Shown here one piece after another: positions 14,864-24,893 of a stretch of DNA of 64,000 bases. The stretch is taken from assembly GCF_032341995.1 (NCBI RefSeq), contig NZ_CP135439.1, forward strand, positions 2,749,501-2,813,500. The letters are read 5' to 3'. Under the pieces are notes generated by a model. The model saw only the letters and a list, made by a program, of their open reading frames with translations, was not told the origin of the DNA and made no database searches. The stretch's first letter is position 1. Every line of letters begins with the position of its first letter. The stretch is from Domibacillus sp. DTU_2020_1001157_1_SI_ALB_TIR_016. GTDB lineage: Bacteria > Bacillota > Bacilli > Bacillales > Domibacillaceae. The translations under genes were made by a program, and so were the position numbers.

Positions 14864-15904
14864 ATGGAAAAAGCAAGGCTCGGCATTTTACTTCTTTTTT
14901 TACTCGGCTTTGCCGGACTGGCAGGACAGCCGGCTTCAGCCCACGCTCAAACGGGCTCTATCACAGGAGACCGCGTAAATGTACGTGAAAGCCCTTCTCT
15001 TTCGGCTTCGGTTCTTGGACAGGTACATACGGGAGACCGTGTCTCTATTCTTTCATCCCAAAATGGCTGGGTGCAGATCTCCTACGGAAGCCAAAAAGCC
15101 TGGGTTAGCGGACAATTTGTCGGAGGAGCAGCTGAAAAAACAGCTTCTTCAGGAGAATTTGTCCGCATTCAAACAGAGGGGACCAATTTGCGAAGCGGCC
15201 CTTCAACATCTTCCTCTGTCATTGTTCAGGGATCTGTCGGTGAGCGTTACCCGGTTACAGGACGAAGCGGAGATTGGATTCGCATTCGCCTTGCAAGCGG
15301 AAATGAAGCTTATGTAGCCAGCTGGGTTGTATCTGGACAAGGCCAAGGGACCCATGCCTCTACTTCTGCTTCTTCTTTACAGGGCAAAGTGATTGTTCTG
15401 GATCCCGGTCATGGGGGAATGGACGGCGGAACGTCTGGTTTATACGGCACCATTGAAAAAAATGTGACGCTTCAAACAGCTTGGAAGCTGCGTGATACAT
15501 TGGCTGCAAGTGGAGCAACCGTTGTATTAACCCGGACGGGCGATCAATATGTACCGCTGCCAGCCCGGACAGCTGACTACGGAGCAGATGCTTTTATCAG
15601 CCTGCATTATGACGGAGCACAGAGCCAGCAGGCAGCCGGCCATACAGCTTATTACTATCATGCGGGGCACCAAGAGCTTGCCCGTTCTTTAAATGAAGGG
15701 CTAAATGGAACACTGCCGAATGCAAACCGCGGGACACAGTATGGCGATTATTTCGTTCTTCGTGAAAATCAGCGGCCCGCTGCCCTGCTTGAGCTTGGTT
15801 ATTTAACAAATCCAGCTGAAGAATCTTCAATCGTGTCAGCTGCCTACCAGCAGCAGGCAGCAGCCGGGATTCGAGACGGCTTAGCCTCTTATTTTTCTCG
15901 TTAA
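14864..15904 (+). CDS. Secreted N-acetylmuramoyl-L-alanine amidase with two SH3b domains
   Basis: A signal peptide (LLLFLLGFAGLAGQPASAHA) is followed by SH3b domains (VNVRESPSLSASVLG; TNLRSGPSTSSSVIV) and an Amidase_3 domain. Zinc ligands are seen in LDPGHGG, GTIEKN and SLHYD, with the catalytic Glu in LLELGYLTN. It cleaves the peptide-glycan amide bond of peptidoglycan outside the cell. ATG 14864 follows AGGCGGTGG; an upstream ATG at 14846 is possible. The 290 bases before it, shared with divergent katE, hold only promoter DNA. It is transcribed alone and ends at a hairpin. Confidence 0.9.
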   Translation: MEKARLGILLLFLLGFAGLAGQPASAHAQTGSITGDRVNVRESPSLSASVLGQVHTGDRVSILSSQNGWVQISYGSQKAWVSGQFVGGAAEKTASSGEFVRIQTEGTNLRSGPSTSSSVIVQGSVGERYPVTGRSGDWIRIRLASGNEAYVASWVVSGQGQGTHASTSASSLQGKVIVLDPGHGGMDGGTSGLYGTIEKNVTLQTAWKLRDTLAASGATVVLTRTGDQYVPLPARTADYGADAFISLHYDGAQSQQAAGHTAYYYHAGHQELARSLNEGLNGTLPNANRGTQYGDYFVLRENQRPAALLELGYLTNPAEESSIVSAAYQQQAAAGIRDGLASYFSR

Positions 15905-15914
15905 CAGCATAAAC

Positions 15915-15939
15915 AGCGCCCGGCTTTTTGCCTGGCGCT
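15915..15939 (+). terminator. Terminator of the amidase gene
   Basis: Stem AGCGCCCGG / CCTGGCGCT (one mismatch) followed by a run of nine T residues. Confidence 0.8.
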
Positions 15940-15948
15940 ATTTTTTTT

Positions 15949-16938
15949 TCAATATATTAGGTCAACAAGATCCTCGGTCGTAACATTTCCGAAGTAATGC
16001 TTCATATCCAGCGGCTCAAGCGCCTGGCGAATAGCACCCTTTTCATATTTTGTTCCAAGGAGCGCCTTTTCCACTTCGGCTACATCTCCTGCACCAAAAA
16101 AGTCACCGAAAACACGTGCTGTTTGAATGTCTCCTCCTTTTACATGGAGGCGCACATCAATAAGCCCGACTGGAAATCGATGAGAGCGTTCGATATTAAA
16201 AGCCGGCGATTTGCCGTAGTTCCAATCCCAATTTCCGTAACGCTCGGCTGAAATCTGGTGAATGACTTTCCAGTCTTCTTCCGTCAGCACATATTCTTTT
16301 ACTTGCTCTTCACCATTAAAAATTTGGGTTAAAATAAATTGTTTAAACTGGGTAATAGACATTTTTTGCTCAATCAAGTCAGATATATTTGCCACACGGC
16401 TGCGAATCGATTTAATGCCTTTAGATTCAATTTTGTCTTTACGCACCTTAAGGGCAGCCACGACATCATTCATGTTGGTATCAAACAGGAGCGTCCCATG
16501 TGTAAACATACGTCCTTTTGTGGCAAATTGGGCGTTTCCTGAGATCTTAAACCCGTTAGCTGTTAAATCATTGCGCCCGCTCATTTCTGCATTCAAGCCC
16601 AATTTGTTCAATGCTGCTACAACAGGCTCGGTAAACTTGTGGAAGTTATGAAAGCTGTCTCCATCATCTTTTGTAATAAAGCTGAAATTTAAATTGCCAA
16701 GATCGTGGTAAACCGCGCCGCCGCCGGACAGACGGCGGACAACGTGAATACCGTTTTCCTCGACATAATCTACATTTATTTCTTCAATGGTATTCTGGTT
16801 TTTACCGATAATGATAGAAGGTTCGTTAATGTAAAAAAGCAGATAAGATTCTTCAATATTCAAGTGTTTAACGGCATATTCTTCAATCGCTAAATTAATG
16901 CGCGGATCGATAATCCCTTTGTTGTCAATAAAAAGCAT
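15949..16938 (-). CDS. lplJ: Lipoate-protein ligase
   Basis: The 329-residue protein matches LplJ length. It has the lipoate-ligase motif RRLSGGGAVYHDLGNLNFSF, the substrate lysine region NGFKISGNAQ and GTLLFD. It activates free lipoate with ATP and attaches it to E2/GcvH domains. Two adjacent ATG codons exist; the second (16938), six bases from GGAGG, is preferred. It stands alone on the minus strand, convergent with the amidase gene. Confidence 0.93.
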   Translation of the reverse strand: MLFIDNKGIIDPRINLAIEEYAVKHLNIEESYLLFYINEPSIIIGKNQNTIEEINVDYVEENGIHVVRRLSGGGAVYHDLGNLNFSFITKDDGDSFHNFHKFTEPVVAALNKLGLNAEMSGRNDLTANGFKISGNAQFATKGRMFTHGTLLFDTNMNDVVAALKVRKDKIESKGIKSIRSRVANISDLIEQKMSITQFKQFILTQIFNGEEQVKEYVLTEEDWKVIHQISAERYGNWDWNYGKSPAFNIERSHRFPVGLIDVRLHVKGGDIQTARVFGDFFGAGDVAEVEKALLGTKYEKGAIRQALEPLDMKHYFGNVTTEDLVDLIY

Positions 16939-16999
16939 CATACACCTCCGAATTGGTTTAGTTCAAATGTAGCATATTGAGATTCGTTCTCAAAGAAAA

Positions 17000-17019
17000 A
17001 GCACCCGATTCCGGATGCT
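17000..17019 (-). terminator. Terminator of the DUF1206 gene
   Basis: Hairpin AGCACCCG / CGGATGCT (one G-T pair), followed on the minus strand by TTTTTCTTTG. It abuts the stop codon at 17020. Confidence 0.75.
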
Positions 17020-17850
17020 TCATTCTCTGCCGAAATTCATGCGCTGGTAACGGCCGCGAATCATTTCGTATATGCCATATAATAGAAGCCCTGCTGCGGC
17101 AAGGCCGAGTAAAAACTGTCCGTACGGCTGCGAAGCAAGCTCTGCCAACGCTCCATCAATGCCTTTTGTTTCATTCGGATTGGCTGTAACAGCCGTTTTA
17201 ATAAAGAAAAAACCAATCATCGCAAGCACAATTCCCCTTGCAAGGAGTCCAGCTTTTCCTGCTCTTCGGGCAAGACCTATTTCTTTTTTATTCATTTCAT
17301 TCATTTTAAAATATTGCATAAATTTCCCCTTAAAGCCCCGGTATAATTCTATACATCCATACACAATAATGATAAGTCCAATACAGCCAATGATCCACTG
17401 CCCAAACGGCTGAGACAGAAGCTTTGCGGAAATAGTTTTCTCCGAGTTTCCTCTTCCGCCGGCATGGATAGCAAGCCGGATGGCAGTGAGAGCCAGGCTG
17501 CCATAAATAACCGCACTGATCATGTAACCAATCCGTTTTGCCGTTCCTTTAGCTCCAGTGCCTTCATGCTGGACATCTTTTATCGACTTGATGAGTTCCC
17601 ATATCACATATCCAATCAGACCAATGCCAATAAGCCAGAGCAGTGTCTGGCCAAATGGTTCGTCAGCTACAGTCACGAGGGCGCCGCTTGTATCGGTCGT
17701 TCCTCCGCCGGCGCCTGCTGCTGCCATCAGGGCAAGGAGGCCAACGAGTGCATACACCGTTCCTTTTGCCATATGCCCCAGCCGCCCGAATCTCCGAATC
17801 CACGGTTTGGCTTCATGTACTTTTGATCGCATGCTTTCTTTTGCTGTCAT
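17020..17850 (-). CDS. DUF1206 membrane protein
   Basis: The 276-residue integral membrane protein has three repeated units. Each begins with a G-(R)-x-(A)-(x)-G-x-(V/I)-Y segment followed by two membrane helices (RLGHMAKGTVYALVGLLAL; AKRIGYMISAVIYGSLAL; GLLARGIVLAMIGFFFI), each ending in QPFGQ or QPYGQ. This is the DUF1206 pattern. Function is unknown. ATG 17850 lies behind GGAGGAAG; the frame is open further upstream but that extension is low-complexity and unlikely to be translated. Confidence 0.85.
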   Translation of the reverse strand: MTAKESMRSKVHEAKPWIRRFGRLGHMAKGTVYALVGLLALMAAAGAGGGTTDTSGALVTVADEPFGQTLLWLIGIGLIGYVIWELIKSIKDVQHEGTGAKGTAKRIGYMISAVIYGSLALTAIRLAIHAGGRGNSEKTISAKLLSQPFGQWIIGCIGLIIIVYGCIELYRGFKGKFMQYFKMNEMNKKEIGLARRAGKAGLLARGIVLAMIGFFFIKTAVTANPNETKGIDGALAELASQPYGQFLLGLAAAGLLLYGIYEMIRGRYQRMNFGRE

Positions 17851-18037
17851 CTTTTCTTCCTCCCTCCGCTTTCGTTTTCCTTTCTCATTCCCGTTTTTTG
17901 TTTTTACGCAAACTGGTATTTTTTTGATCCATGAGCCCTTTTGGGTACGCAGCCATAGAAAAAGAACGAATAAAGTTATGCAGTCCTGCTCAGCTTTCTT
18001 TTCTGCCATTTAAGCGAAGCATGCAGCAGAACGAAAA

Positions 18038-18059
18038 AAGCACCCTTTTTGGGGTGCTT
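18038..18059. terminator. Hairpin, left copy flanking repeat D
   Basis: Stem AAGCACCC / GGGTGCTT with an A-run on its outer side. It lies upstream of the DUF1206 gene, where no terminator is needed. Its near-copy at 18372-18392 is the expected terminator of the GGDEF gene. Confidence 0.6.
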
Positions 18060-18371
18060 CAGTGTGTAGACAAGGTCTTTCGCTTTTAAAAAAGAGCCGA
18101 TAAGTGGTGTTGAAGATCCATAAGCAAGAACGGAATAGAAAGTTCTCTTTTTTAAGCAGAAACATACGGCCTTATTAACTCCATACTACCTTGTCGCAAG
18201 CCACTTGACGGTGGGAGGGCAGCGCAGACTCCTATGGGACTAGCGGGCAGCTGAGACCGGTAGATCCGTCAGGCGAAGCCCGGGCTTAGCGCCTGCCCCA
18301 TGGAAAGCGGAGCTGCCCGGACGCCGCCGATCCATCCCATTCATGTGCACGGCCCGGTCATCCATATAATG
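18060..18371. repeat. Repeat D, related insertion between duplicated hairpins
   Basis: This 312-base non-coding stretch opens with TGTGTAGACAAGG, the same left motif as repeats A-C. Its second half (about 18205-18330) contains GACTCCTATGGGACTAGCGG and TGGAAAGCGGAGCTGCCCGG, which resembles the widespread Bacillales GACTCCTGCGGGA-type structured repeat. No ORF is supported. It lies between two hairpin copies. Confidence 0.6.
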
Positions 18372-18392
18372 AAGCACCCTTTTTAGGTGCTT
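18372..18392 (-). terminator. Terminator of the GAF-GGDEF gene, right copy flanking repeat D
   Basis: Stem AAGCACC / GGTGCTT just beyond the stop codon at 18395; near-identical to the hairpin at 18038-18059. Confidence 0.65.
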
Positions 18393-18394
18393 TC

Positions 18395-19339
18395 TCAGAT
18401 AGATACGCGGCAGCCACCGTTTCGCTTTGATTGATACAACAGTCCATCTGCTTCTTTCATTAAAGACTGAACCGGTACTCGTTTTGTGTCAGCGATCCCA
18501 GCCGATAAAAGAACGCCATATGTACGGAGTTCTTGATTCCGCTTGCTTTCATCGATTATTTCCTGGGCGAATAGAGATGCTTCCTCTGCTGACCGGTGCA
18601 AAAAGAGCACACCAAATTCATCACCGCCAAATCGAAAACCATAGGCATCGTCAGGAATGATTTGCTTGATAACTAAAGCAACCTCCATTAAAACATGGTC
18701 TCCCGCTTCGTGTCCAAACCGGTCATTTACTTGTTTAAACTTATCCAGATCGATCATTAAAAGGGCATGTGCCTCTTTTTCAATCCAATCAGATGTCAGG
18801 ATCCGCTTCCAGTAAACACGGTTGTACAAGCCGGTTAATCCGTCCTGGATAAGCAGCCGCTCGGTATCAATGGCATAAGACAGAAAGGAAGCAAGCTTTT
18901 TGAGAATTTGAACTGTTTTGTTGTCATATCGATTTAAGCATGTAGTCATAGAGCAAAGCGTGCCGAATGTGCTTCCGTCTCTTAAAGAAATAGGTACCCC
19001 CGCATACGAACCAATATTCAGCGAGTACGTAAAATCATTATGCTTTGTACGCTCATCTTCCTTAGCATTTCCAACCAGCATCGGCTGTCCGCTTGCATAA
19101 GGGATTTGGCAGTATGTATCCTGCAGCCGGACATTTTTCCCTTCTTGAACCAAAATATCACTTTTAGAAAGGGTCTGTAATACCTTCAGGCGATCCCTTT
19201 CAACCAAGCTGATATAAAACGTTTCATCTCCGATTAAATCGTTGGCTATCGACAAAATATCCGCAAAGACGCGGGAAAATGCTGCTGTTTCCAGCCAGTC
19301 TGTTTCCACTTCTTCACCTTCTTTCATCCATGCAATCAT
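18395..19339 (-). CDS. GAF-GGDEF diguanylate cyclase
   Basis: The 314-residue cytosolic protein has an N-terminal GAF domain (about 20-160; YAGVPISLRDGSTFGTLC) and a GGDEF domain (about 165-314). The active-site RFGGDEFGVLF is intact, with DQDGLTGLYNR-like and LLMIDLDKFKQVND motifs. It should make cyclic di-GMP from two GTP in response to a GAF ligand. No RxxD inhibitory site is visible before GGDEF. The start is uncertain because the RBS is weak; an internal GTG about 11 codons later is possible. It is followed by a terminator. Confidence 0.88.
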   Translation of the reverse strand: MIAWMKEGEEVETDWLETAAFSRVFADILSIANDLIGDETFYISLVERDRLKVLQTLSKSDILVQEGKNVRLQDTYCQIPYASGQPMLVGNAKEDERTKHNDFTYSLNIGSYAGVPISLRDGSTFGTLCSMTTCLNRYDNKTVQILKKLASFLSYAIDTERLLIQDGLTGLYNRVYWKRILTSDWIEKEAHALLMIDLDKFKQVNDRFGHEAGDHVLMEVALVIKQIIPDDAYGFRFGGDEFGVLFLHRSAEEASLFAQEIIDESKRNQELRTYGVLLSAGIADTKRVPVQSLMKEADGLLYQSKRNGGCRVSI

Positions 19340-19363
19340 TCATTTCAGTATAACGATGAAACA

Positions 19364-19393
19364 GCAAAAAGTCAGCCTTGGCTGGCTGACTTT
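19364..19393. terminator. Terminator between ycsG and the GGDEF gene
   Basis: Perfect 12-bp stem AAAAAGTCAGCC / GGCTGACTTTTT just past the ycsG stop; ends the pxp operon. Confidence 0.85.
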
Positions 19394-19403
19394 TTGGGGT
19401 ATT

Positions 19404-20618
19404 TTATTTGAATAATGTTGGGAGCTGGTTGATTAATGTGTAGCCGCCCATAAAAGTCATGAGTATAACGACAATAGCCCCCGCGATTGTCATCCAAATC
19501 GGGTGACGGTACTCACCAACAATCGATTTTTTATAAGCTGCAATGAGCATAACCGTAAGTGCAACCGGCAGAATAAGACCGTTTAATGCTCCGGCTAAAA
19601 TAAGCATTTTCACCGGCTGGCCAATGGTCGTAAAGATACCAGTTGATACTAAAATAAAGCCAACAATAATTGCTTTATCATACTTTGCAATCATGGGATG
19701 GAACGTGCGGATAAACGAAACAGATGTATAAGCTGCTCCGACAACAGACGTTATTGCCGCAGCCCACATCACCACACCAAACAGGCGGTATCCGATATTA
19801 CCTGCGGCCTGCTGGAACACAGACGCCGGCGGGTTTTCCGGATTAATCGGCAAGCCCTGTGCCACAACACCAAGTGCAGCAAGGAAAAGAAAAATACGCA
19901 TGATTGAAGCAATTCCGATAGCAGACACTGAGCTCTTCGTCACCTGTGGAACTGCGCCGACTCCTTTTATTCCCGCATCTAAAAGACGATGTCCTCCAGC
20001 AAATGTAATATAGCCGCCCACTGTACCGCCAACAAGGGTAACGATCGCAAGCAGGTCAATCGTATCCGGGGCAAATGTTTTGATTACCGCTTCCCCGACC
20101 GGAGGGCTTGCTTTAAAGACAACAAACAGGGTAAGGCCAATCATGACAAACCCCATTATTTGTGTAAACTTATCCATTAATAGACCGGCTTCTTTTACAA
20201 GAAAGATGGCGACGGCAATTACAGCACTGATAATAGCACCCATCACCGGGTCTATCCCGAAAATAACATTGGCACCAAGACCGGCACCGCCAATATTACC
20301 GATATTAAAAGCAATGCCGCCCAAAACAATCAGCGCAGCAAGCACGTAGCCCAGACCCGGGAAAACGAGGTTTGCAATATCCTGTGCCCGCTTTTCCGCC
20401 ACAACAAGAATTCTCCAAATATTCGTCTGAGCGCCAATATCCAGCAAAATCGAAACTAAAATAACAAAACCGAAGCTGGCGGCGAGCTGTTGAGTAAAAA
20501 CCGTTGTCTGCGTTAAAAAGCCGGGGCCAATGGCGGAAGTCGCCATTAAAAAGGCAGCGCCTAATAATATACTCCAATTTGATTTTTCCTGCTGTTGAAG
20601 CTGTTTTTGTTTTGACAT
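19404..20618 (-). CDS. ycsG: NRAMP-family divalent metal/solute transporter, YcsG-like
   Basis: The 404-residue protein has about 11 membrane helices and carries the NRAMP first-helix motif SAIGPGFLTQT. It belongs to the YcsG branch, which sits beside pxpA in Bacillus. Some of these are thought to serve 5-oxoproline metabolism rather than manganese uptake, which is inference. It is the last gene of the leftward pxp operon, two bases after the pxpA stop. ATG follows GGAGG. Confidence 0.85.
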   Translation of the reverse strand: MSKQKQLQQQEKSNWSILLGAAFLMATSAIGPGFLTQTTVFTQQLAASFGFVILVSILLDIGAQTNIWRILVVAEKRAQDIANLVFPGLGYVLAALIVLGGIAFNIGNIGGAGLGANVIFGIDPVMGAIISAVIAVAIFLVKEAGLLMDKFTQIMGFVMIGLTLFVVFKASPPVGEAVIKTFAPDTIDLLAIVTLVGGTVGGYITFAGGHRLLDAGIKGVGAVPQVTKSSVSAIGIASIMRIFLFLAALGVVAQGLPINPENPPASVFQQAAGNIGYRLFGVVMWAAAITSVVGAAYTSVSFIRTFHPMIAKYDKAIIVGFILVSTGIFTTIGQPVKMLILAGALNGLILPVALTVMLIAAYKKSIVGEYRHPIWMTIAGAIVVILMTFMGGYTLINQLPTLFK

Positions 20619-20620
20619 AT

Positions 20621-21385
20621 TTATTCCTCCCTGGCGATTGAACGCACGTCAATCCCTTCTTCCTGCAGCTTTGTCCGGATCAGCCGGGCAAAAGAAAGCG
20701 CGTGAGGTCCGTCGCCATGTATACATACCGTGTCCGCTTGAATATCGACTTCTGTCCCGTCTGCTGCCCGTACTTTCTTTTCTTTCGCCATACGGATTAC
20801 CTGAGATACCGCTTCTTCCGAGTCCTCAATTAATGCATGGGGCAAACGCCGCGGCGTCAGCATCCCTTCCCGGGTATAAGTACGGTCCGCAAAAACTTCA
20901 CTGGCTGTTTTCAGTCCTGCTTTTTGGCCGGCTTCAACCAGTTTGCTTCCCGCCAGACCGTATAGAATAAGAGATGTATCCACATCTTTAACGGCTGCCG
21001 CAATAGCAGACGCCATCTCTTCATTTGAAGCTGCCATATTATAAAGTGCACCATGCGGCTTCACATGATGCAGGGCAGTTCCTTCTATTTGCACGAACGC
21101 CTGAAGAGCGCCGATTTGATACACAACAAGTGAGTATACTTCTTCTGGCGAAAGTGCCATGTTCCGGCGTCCAAAACCGGCTAAATCTTGAAAGCCTGGA
21201 TGGGCGCCCATTTTGACGCCATGCTCCATCGCTAAATGAACCGTTTTTTTCATCACATCCGGATCGCCTGCATGAAATCCACAGGCAATATTCGCCGATG
21301 TAATGTATGGCATGATGTCCTTATCATGGCCGATAGAGTATGCTCCAAAGCTTTCTCCCATATCACAGTTAATATCTATTTTCAT
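20621..21385 (-). CDS. pxpA: 5-oxoprolinase subunit A
   Basis: This LamB/YcsF-family protein has 254 residues. It opens with [16 protein letters not shown] and carries [27 protein letters not shown] and VKPHGALYN, the conserved metal- and substrate-binding stretches of PxpA. With PxpB and PxpC it cleaves ATP to open 5-oxoproline to glutamate. ATG 21385 is placed eight bases after GGAGGTG. In B. subtilis the order ycsF-ycsG is the same. Confidence 0.93.
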   Translation of the reverse strand: MKIDINCDMGESFGAYSIGHDKDIMPYITSANIACGFHAGDPDVMKKTVHLAMEHGVKMGAHPGFQDLAGFGRRNMALSPEEVYSLVVYQIGALQAFVQIEGTALHHVKPHGALYNMAASNEEMASAIAAAVKDVDTSLILYGLAGSKLVEAGQKAGLKTASEVFADRTYTREGMLTPRRLPHALIEDSEEAVSQVIRMAKEKKVRAADGTEVDIQADTVCIHGDGPHALSFARLIRTKLQEEGIDVRSIAREE

Positions 21386-21402
21386 AAGCCGCACCTCCAA
21401 AA

Positions 21403-22155
21403 TCAGCGATCTACGGCACCGAGTTCAGCGGAAATCTGCCGTGATGCTTCTGTTAGCTTTTCAATCATTTCTTTTGCATGTGTTTCATCCTGAAAGCGGA
21501 CTTCAGGTCCTACCAGGCTGATCCCGGCTACTACGTCTCCTTTGTGATTAAAAATAGGAGCAGCAATAGCCGAAGAATGATCTTCTAATTCAGAATGGCT
21601 GATCGACCAGCCATTTTTCCGTGTTTCCTCAATAAGCTGCCGCAGTTCTTCTTTGTTTTTCGGTGTTCCCTTTGCATAACGTACAATCTCGGATGACTCA
21701 ATGAACCGCTCCTGTTCGGCATACTCCATAAAAGACAGCAGGATACGCGGGCATGCCCCTCCATATAGCGGGGCACGGCGGCCAATTTGTGTGTAAACAC
21801 GGACACGTTCCTGCGTATCAACCTTCTCAATGTAAACCGCTTCATCTCCGTCCCGGATCACAAGATTCACAGCTTCCCCTGTTTCTTTCCGGAGTTTTTG
21901 CATGTAGGGCAATGCAATGGAGCGGATATCCAGCCGTTCAGCGACAAGATTGCCGAGCGCCAGGAAAATTAACCCTAAACGGTAGGTACCTTCCTGGTCT
22001 TTCTCGAGAAATCCGAGTTCAAGCAATGATTCTGCCATTCGGTAAGCAGACGTTTTCGGCAGCCCCGTTTTTTCTATCATTTGCAGCAGCGTTAATTTTT
22101 CTTCTGTAAAAAACAATTGGATGATTTCCATTGATTTAAGAACGGTTTTATTCAC
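21403..22155 (-). CDS. kipR: IclR-family regulator, KipR-like
   Basis: The 250-residue protein equals KipR in length. It has an N-terminal winged helix ([20 protein letters not shown], then [20 protein letters not shown]) and an IclR effector-binding domain ending [24 protein letters not shown] start at 22155 behind GGAGAAGGAAG is preferred. In B. subtilis KipR represses the kip operon. A palindrome in the operon promoter region (26652-26668) is its likely target. Confidence 0.88.
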   Translation of the reverse strand: MNKTVLKSMEIIQLFFTEEKLTLLQMIEKTGLPKTSAYRMAESLLELGFLEKDQEGTYRLGLIFLALGNLVAERLDIRSIALPYMQKLRKETGEAVNLVIRDGDEAVYIEKVDTQERVRVYTQIGRRAPLYGGACPRILLSFMEYAEQERFIESSEIVRYAKGTPKNKEELRQLIEETRKNGWSISHSELEDHSSAIAAPIFNHKGDVVAGISLVGPEVRFQDETHAKEMIEKLTEASRQISAELGAVDR

Positions 22156-22252
22156 TTTTCTTCCTTCTCCCTGTTCCGATAAATGGAATAACTTCTCCAT
22201 TTATGATTTTGCTCCATTATATATGAAACAGTGGACAGAGGAGCAGCCAAAT

Positions 22253-23032
22253 TTATAAAACGGAGTACTGGCTGTCTTTCTGATCAGTAATAAACATATG
22301 TCCAGGCGCATGGGTAATCATCAATGCCGGCTTGCTTGACATGGCAATAGATTGCGGGGTTGCACCGCATGCCCAGAAAACAGGCGTCTCACCTTCTTTT
22401 ACTGTTACAGCATCGCCAAAATCCGGCTTGTCTAGCTGGGCAATGCCCATTTGCTCCGGCATGCCGATATGTACAGGTGAGCCGTGCACCGCCGGGAAGC
22501 GGGACGTTACTTCAACTGCGCGTATCACATCTTTTGATTGAAACGGCCGCATGCTGACCACGAGATTCCCATGAAACACACCAGCCGGTTCACATGGCTG
22601 ATTTGTAATATACATCGGTACATTTCGCTGTTCATCAATGTGGCGAATTGAAAGGCCGTTTTCCAGCAGGGCATGCTCAAATGTAAAGCTGCAGCCGATT
22701 AAAAAGGAAACAAAATCGTCCTGCCAGTAGGATTCGATGCTCGTTACTTCCTCAACAAGCTCCCCATGCCGGTAAATCCGGTATTTTGGTGTGTCATAAC
22801 GTAAGTCAGCTGTTGGTGCCGTCAATCTTGGAACCGGCGAGCCAACATCTGTGACTTCGAGGAGCGGGCACGCTTTTGGATTTCGCTGGCAAAACAGCAA
22901 AAAGTCATATGCCTGTTCTTTCGGCAAAATCACAAGATTGGCTTGTGTATATCCAGGGGCCAAACCGGCTGTTAGCTTCGTCCATTTGTTTTCCCGAATC
23001 TCTTTGCGAATCCATTCCAATGATGTTTTCAT
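22253..23032 (-). CDS. ycsI: DUF1445 putative hydro-lyase, YcsI-like
   Basis: This 259-residue DUF1445 member has the family motifs GLAPGYTQANLVILP, CPLLEVTDVGSP, YWQDDFVSFLIGCSFTFE and FWACGATPQ with ITHAPGHMFITD. Relatives are annotated as putative hydro-lyases or D-glutamate-cyclase-like proteins, so an ancillary role in 5-oxoproline/glutamate chemistry fits the operon. It lies between kipR and the biotin carboxylase gene. Confidence 0.88.
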   Translation of the reverse strand: MKTSLEWIRKEIRENKWTKLTAGLAPGYTQANLVILPKEQAYDFLLFCQRNPKACPLLEVTDVGSPVPRLTAPTADLRYDTPKYRIYRHGELVEEVTSIESYWQDDFVSFLIGCSFTFEHALLENGLSIRHIDEQRNVPMYITNQPCEPAGVFHGNLVVSMRPFQSKDVIRAVEVTSRFPAVHGSPVHIGMPEQMGIAQLDKPDFGDAVTVKEGETPVFWACGATPQSIAMSSKPALMITHAPGHMFITDQKDSQYSVL

Positions 23033-23046
23033 TTTTACGCCCCCTT

Positions 23047-24399
23047 TTACTTCTCTGGAAAAAGCTGAACCTCTTCTAAAAAACGTGTTGTGAACGTTCC
23101 TTTTTGGAACTGTTCCTGATCAAGAAGCCTTAAATGAAAGGGAATCGTCGTTTCAATTCCTATGAGGACCATTTCATTTAACGATCGTTTCATTTTTTGA
23201 ATCGCTTCCTCCCTTGTTTCTCCCCACACAATCACTTTTGCAGCCATTGAATCATAAAAAGGAGGAATGGCATACCCGGTATAAACGGCACTGTCCACCC
23301 TTACCCCAAAACCGCCTGGCGGAAGATATTCCGCTACGCGTCCCGGAGACGGCCGAAAGTCATGTTCAGGGCTTTCCGCATTAATCCGGCATTCAATAGC
23401 CCAGCCCGTTATCCGGATATCTTCTTGTTTATACGAAAGCGGCAGACCGGCTGCAATCTTTATTTGTTCTTTAATAATATCTACTGTAGTCACAAGTTCC
23501 GTTACAGGATGTTCGACCTGAATGCGGGTATTCATTTCCATAAAATAAAACTGGCCATGCTTATCAAGCAAAAATTCAATGGTTCCCGCACTGTGATATT
23601 GAACTGCTTGAGCTGCTTTTACCGCTGCTTCACCCATTTGGCGGCGAAGCTGTTCACTCAGCGCTGGTGAGGGCGCTTCTTCCACCAGCTTTTGATGCCT
23701 TCTTTGAATGGAACAGTCTCGTTCGCCCAGATGAATCACCTGTCCTAAGCGGTCTGCCAGCACTTGAATTTCAATATGGCGCGGTTCCTCGATGTATTTT
23801 TCAAGGTAAACAGCAGCATTGCCAAAGGCTTTTTCCGCTTCAGACTGCGCCTGATGAATCGCCTGCTGCAGGCCCTGCTCTGTTTCCGCCAGGCGCATCC
23901 CTTTGCCGCCGCCTCCTGCTGTCGCTTTGACCATAACCGGGTAGCCAATTTCTTTTGCCACATTTAAGGCGTCATCCTGACTTTGGATGATGCCTTCTGT
24001 TCCCGGCACCGTTGGCACTCCTGCTTTTTTCATCGTTGAGCGCGCTACCGCTTTTTCGCCCATTTTGCGGATCGCTTCCGGCTCGGGTCCAATGAACACG
24101 ACATTGCATGCACGGCACATTTCCGCAAAATCTGCATTTTCGGCCAAAAACCCGTACCCCGGATGAATTGCATCTGCCTGCGTCACCGCGGCAGCACTCA
24201 TGATATTATGCATATTCAAATAACTGTCTTTAGCCGGTGTTTTCCCGATACAAAGCGCTTCGTCCGCAAGCTTTACATGCAGCGACTCGCGGTCTGCTTC
24301 GGAAAAAATTGCAACCGTCTGGATGCCCATCTCTTTGCAGGCGCGAATAATCCGTACCGCGATTTCCCCTCTGTTTGCAATCAATACTTTTTTAAACAT
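23047..24399 (-). CDS. accC: Biotin carboxylase, AccC paralogue in the pxp operon
   Basis: The 450-residue, full-length biotin carboxylase has the N-terminal [18 protein letters not shown], the ATP-grasp glycine loop [32 protein letters not shown] and [18 protein letters not shown]. It carboxylates the biotin on the BCCP encoded immediately upstream. No carboxyltransferase genes (accA/accD) are present, so its acceptor may be different. PxpC belongs to the same superfamily as the urea amidolyase and carboxylase-associated domains. The house-keeping accBC pair is presumably elsewhere. Confidence 0.88.
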   Translation of the reverse strand: MFKKVLIANRGEIAVRIIRACKEMGIQTVAIFSEADRESLHVKLADEALCIGKTPAKDSYLNMHNIMSAAAVTQADAIHPGYGFLAENADFAEMCRACNVVFIGPEPEAIRKMGEKAVARSTMKKAGVPTVPGTEGIIQSQDDALNVAKEIGYPVMVKATAGGGGKGMRLAETEQGLQQAIHQAQSEAEKAFGNAAVYLEKYIEEPRHIEIQVLADRLGQVIHLGERDCSIQRRHQKLVEEAPSPALSEQLRRQMGEAAVKAAQAVQYHSAGTIEFLLDKHGQFYFMEMNTRIQVEHPVTELVTTVDIIKEQIKIAAGLPLSYKQEDIRITGWAIECRINAESPEHDFRPSPGRVAEYLPPGGFGVRVDSAVYTGYAIPPFYDSMAAKVIVWGETREEAIQKMKRSLNEMVLIGIETTIPFHLRLLDQEQFQKGTFTTRFLEEVQLFPEK

Positions 24400-24412
24400 G
24401 TGAATGCTCCTT

Positions 24413-24874
24413 TTACGATCGCTTCTTCAGCTTAAAAAGCGGCTGCCCATACTCCACTACGTCTCCATCTTCCACCAGCACTTCAACAATTTCACCATCT
24501 ACACCCGCCTGAACTTCATTAAACAGCTTCATCGCTTCTACAATGCAGACAACTTGTCCTTTTTGGACAGTGTCTCCCACTTGAACGAGCGGTTCTTCGC
24601 TTTCGTTAGCACGTGTGTAAAAGGTGCCCACCATGGGAGAAGTAATAACTTCATCCTTCGATACAGCTTCATCCTTCGCTGCTTTATCTGTTTGTTCATT
24701 TGATAGCAGCTGATCAGGTACTGATACACTGACCTCTTCCTTTTGAATCTTATTTTGAAGGACTGGCTGTTTTTCAAGCTTCATTTTCATTCCTTCATAT
24801 TCAAACGTGAAGACATTGACACTCGACCGGTCAATAATGTTCACCATTTCCTGAAAGTCACTCATTTTAATCAT
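24413..24874 (-). CDS. accB: Biotin carboxyl carrier protein, AccB paralogue
   Basis: The 153-residue protein has a C-terminal biotinyl domain with the biotinylation site EAMKLFNE (the typical site is EAMKMMNE) and [19 protein letters not shown]. The N-terminal segment [20 protein letters not shown] is AccB-like. ATG 24874 behind AAGGAGA is chosen over 24901, which overlaps pxpC without a convincing RBS. It works with the adjacent biotin carboxylase. Confidence 0.88.
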   Translation of the reverse strand: MIKMSDFQEMVNIIDRSSVNVFTFEYEGMKMKLEKQPVLQNKIQKEEVSVSVPDQLLSNEQTDKAAKDEAVSKDEVITSPMVGTFYTRANESEEPLVQVGDTVQKGQVVCIVEAMKLFNEVQAGVDGEIVEVLVEDGDVVEYGQPLFKLKKRS

Positions 24875-24893
24875 GGGCTGTCTCCTTATCCAT

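Noticed and set aside
17851..18009. Upstream extension of the DUF1206 protein by about 53 residues
   Set aside because: Low-complexity Lys/Glu-rich sequence covering the RBS of the ATG at 17850; family members begin near that ATG.
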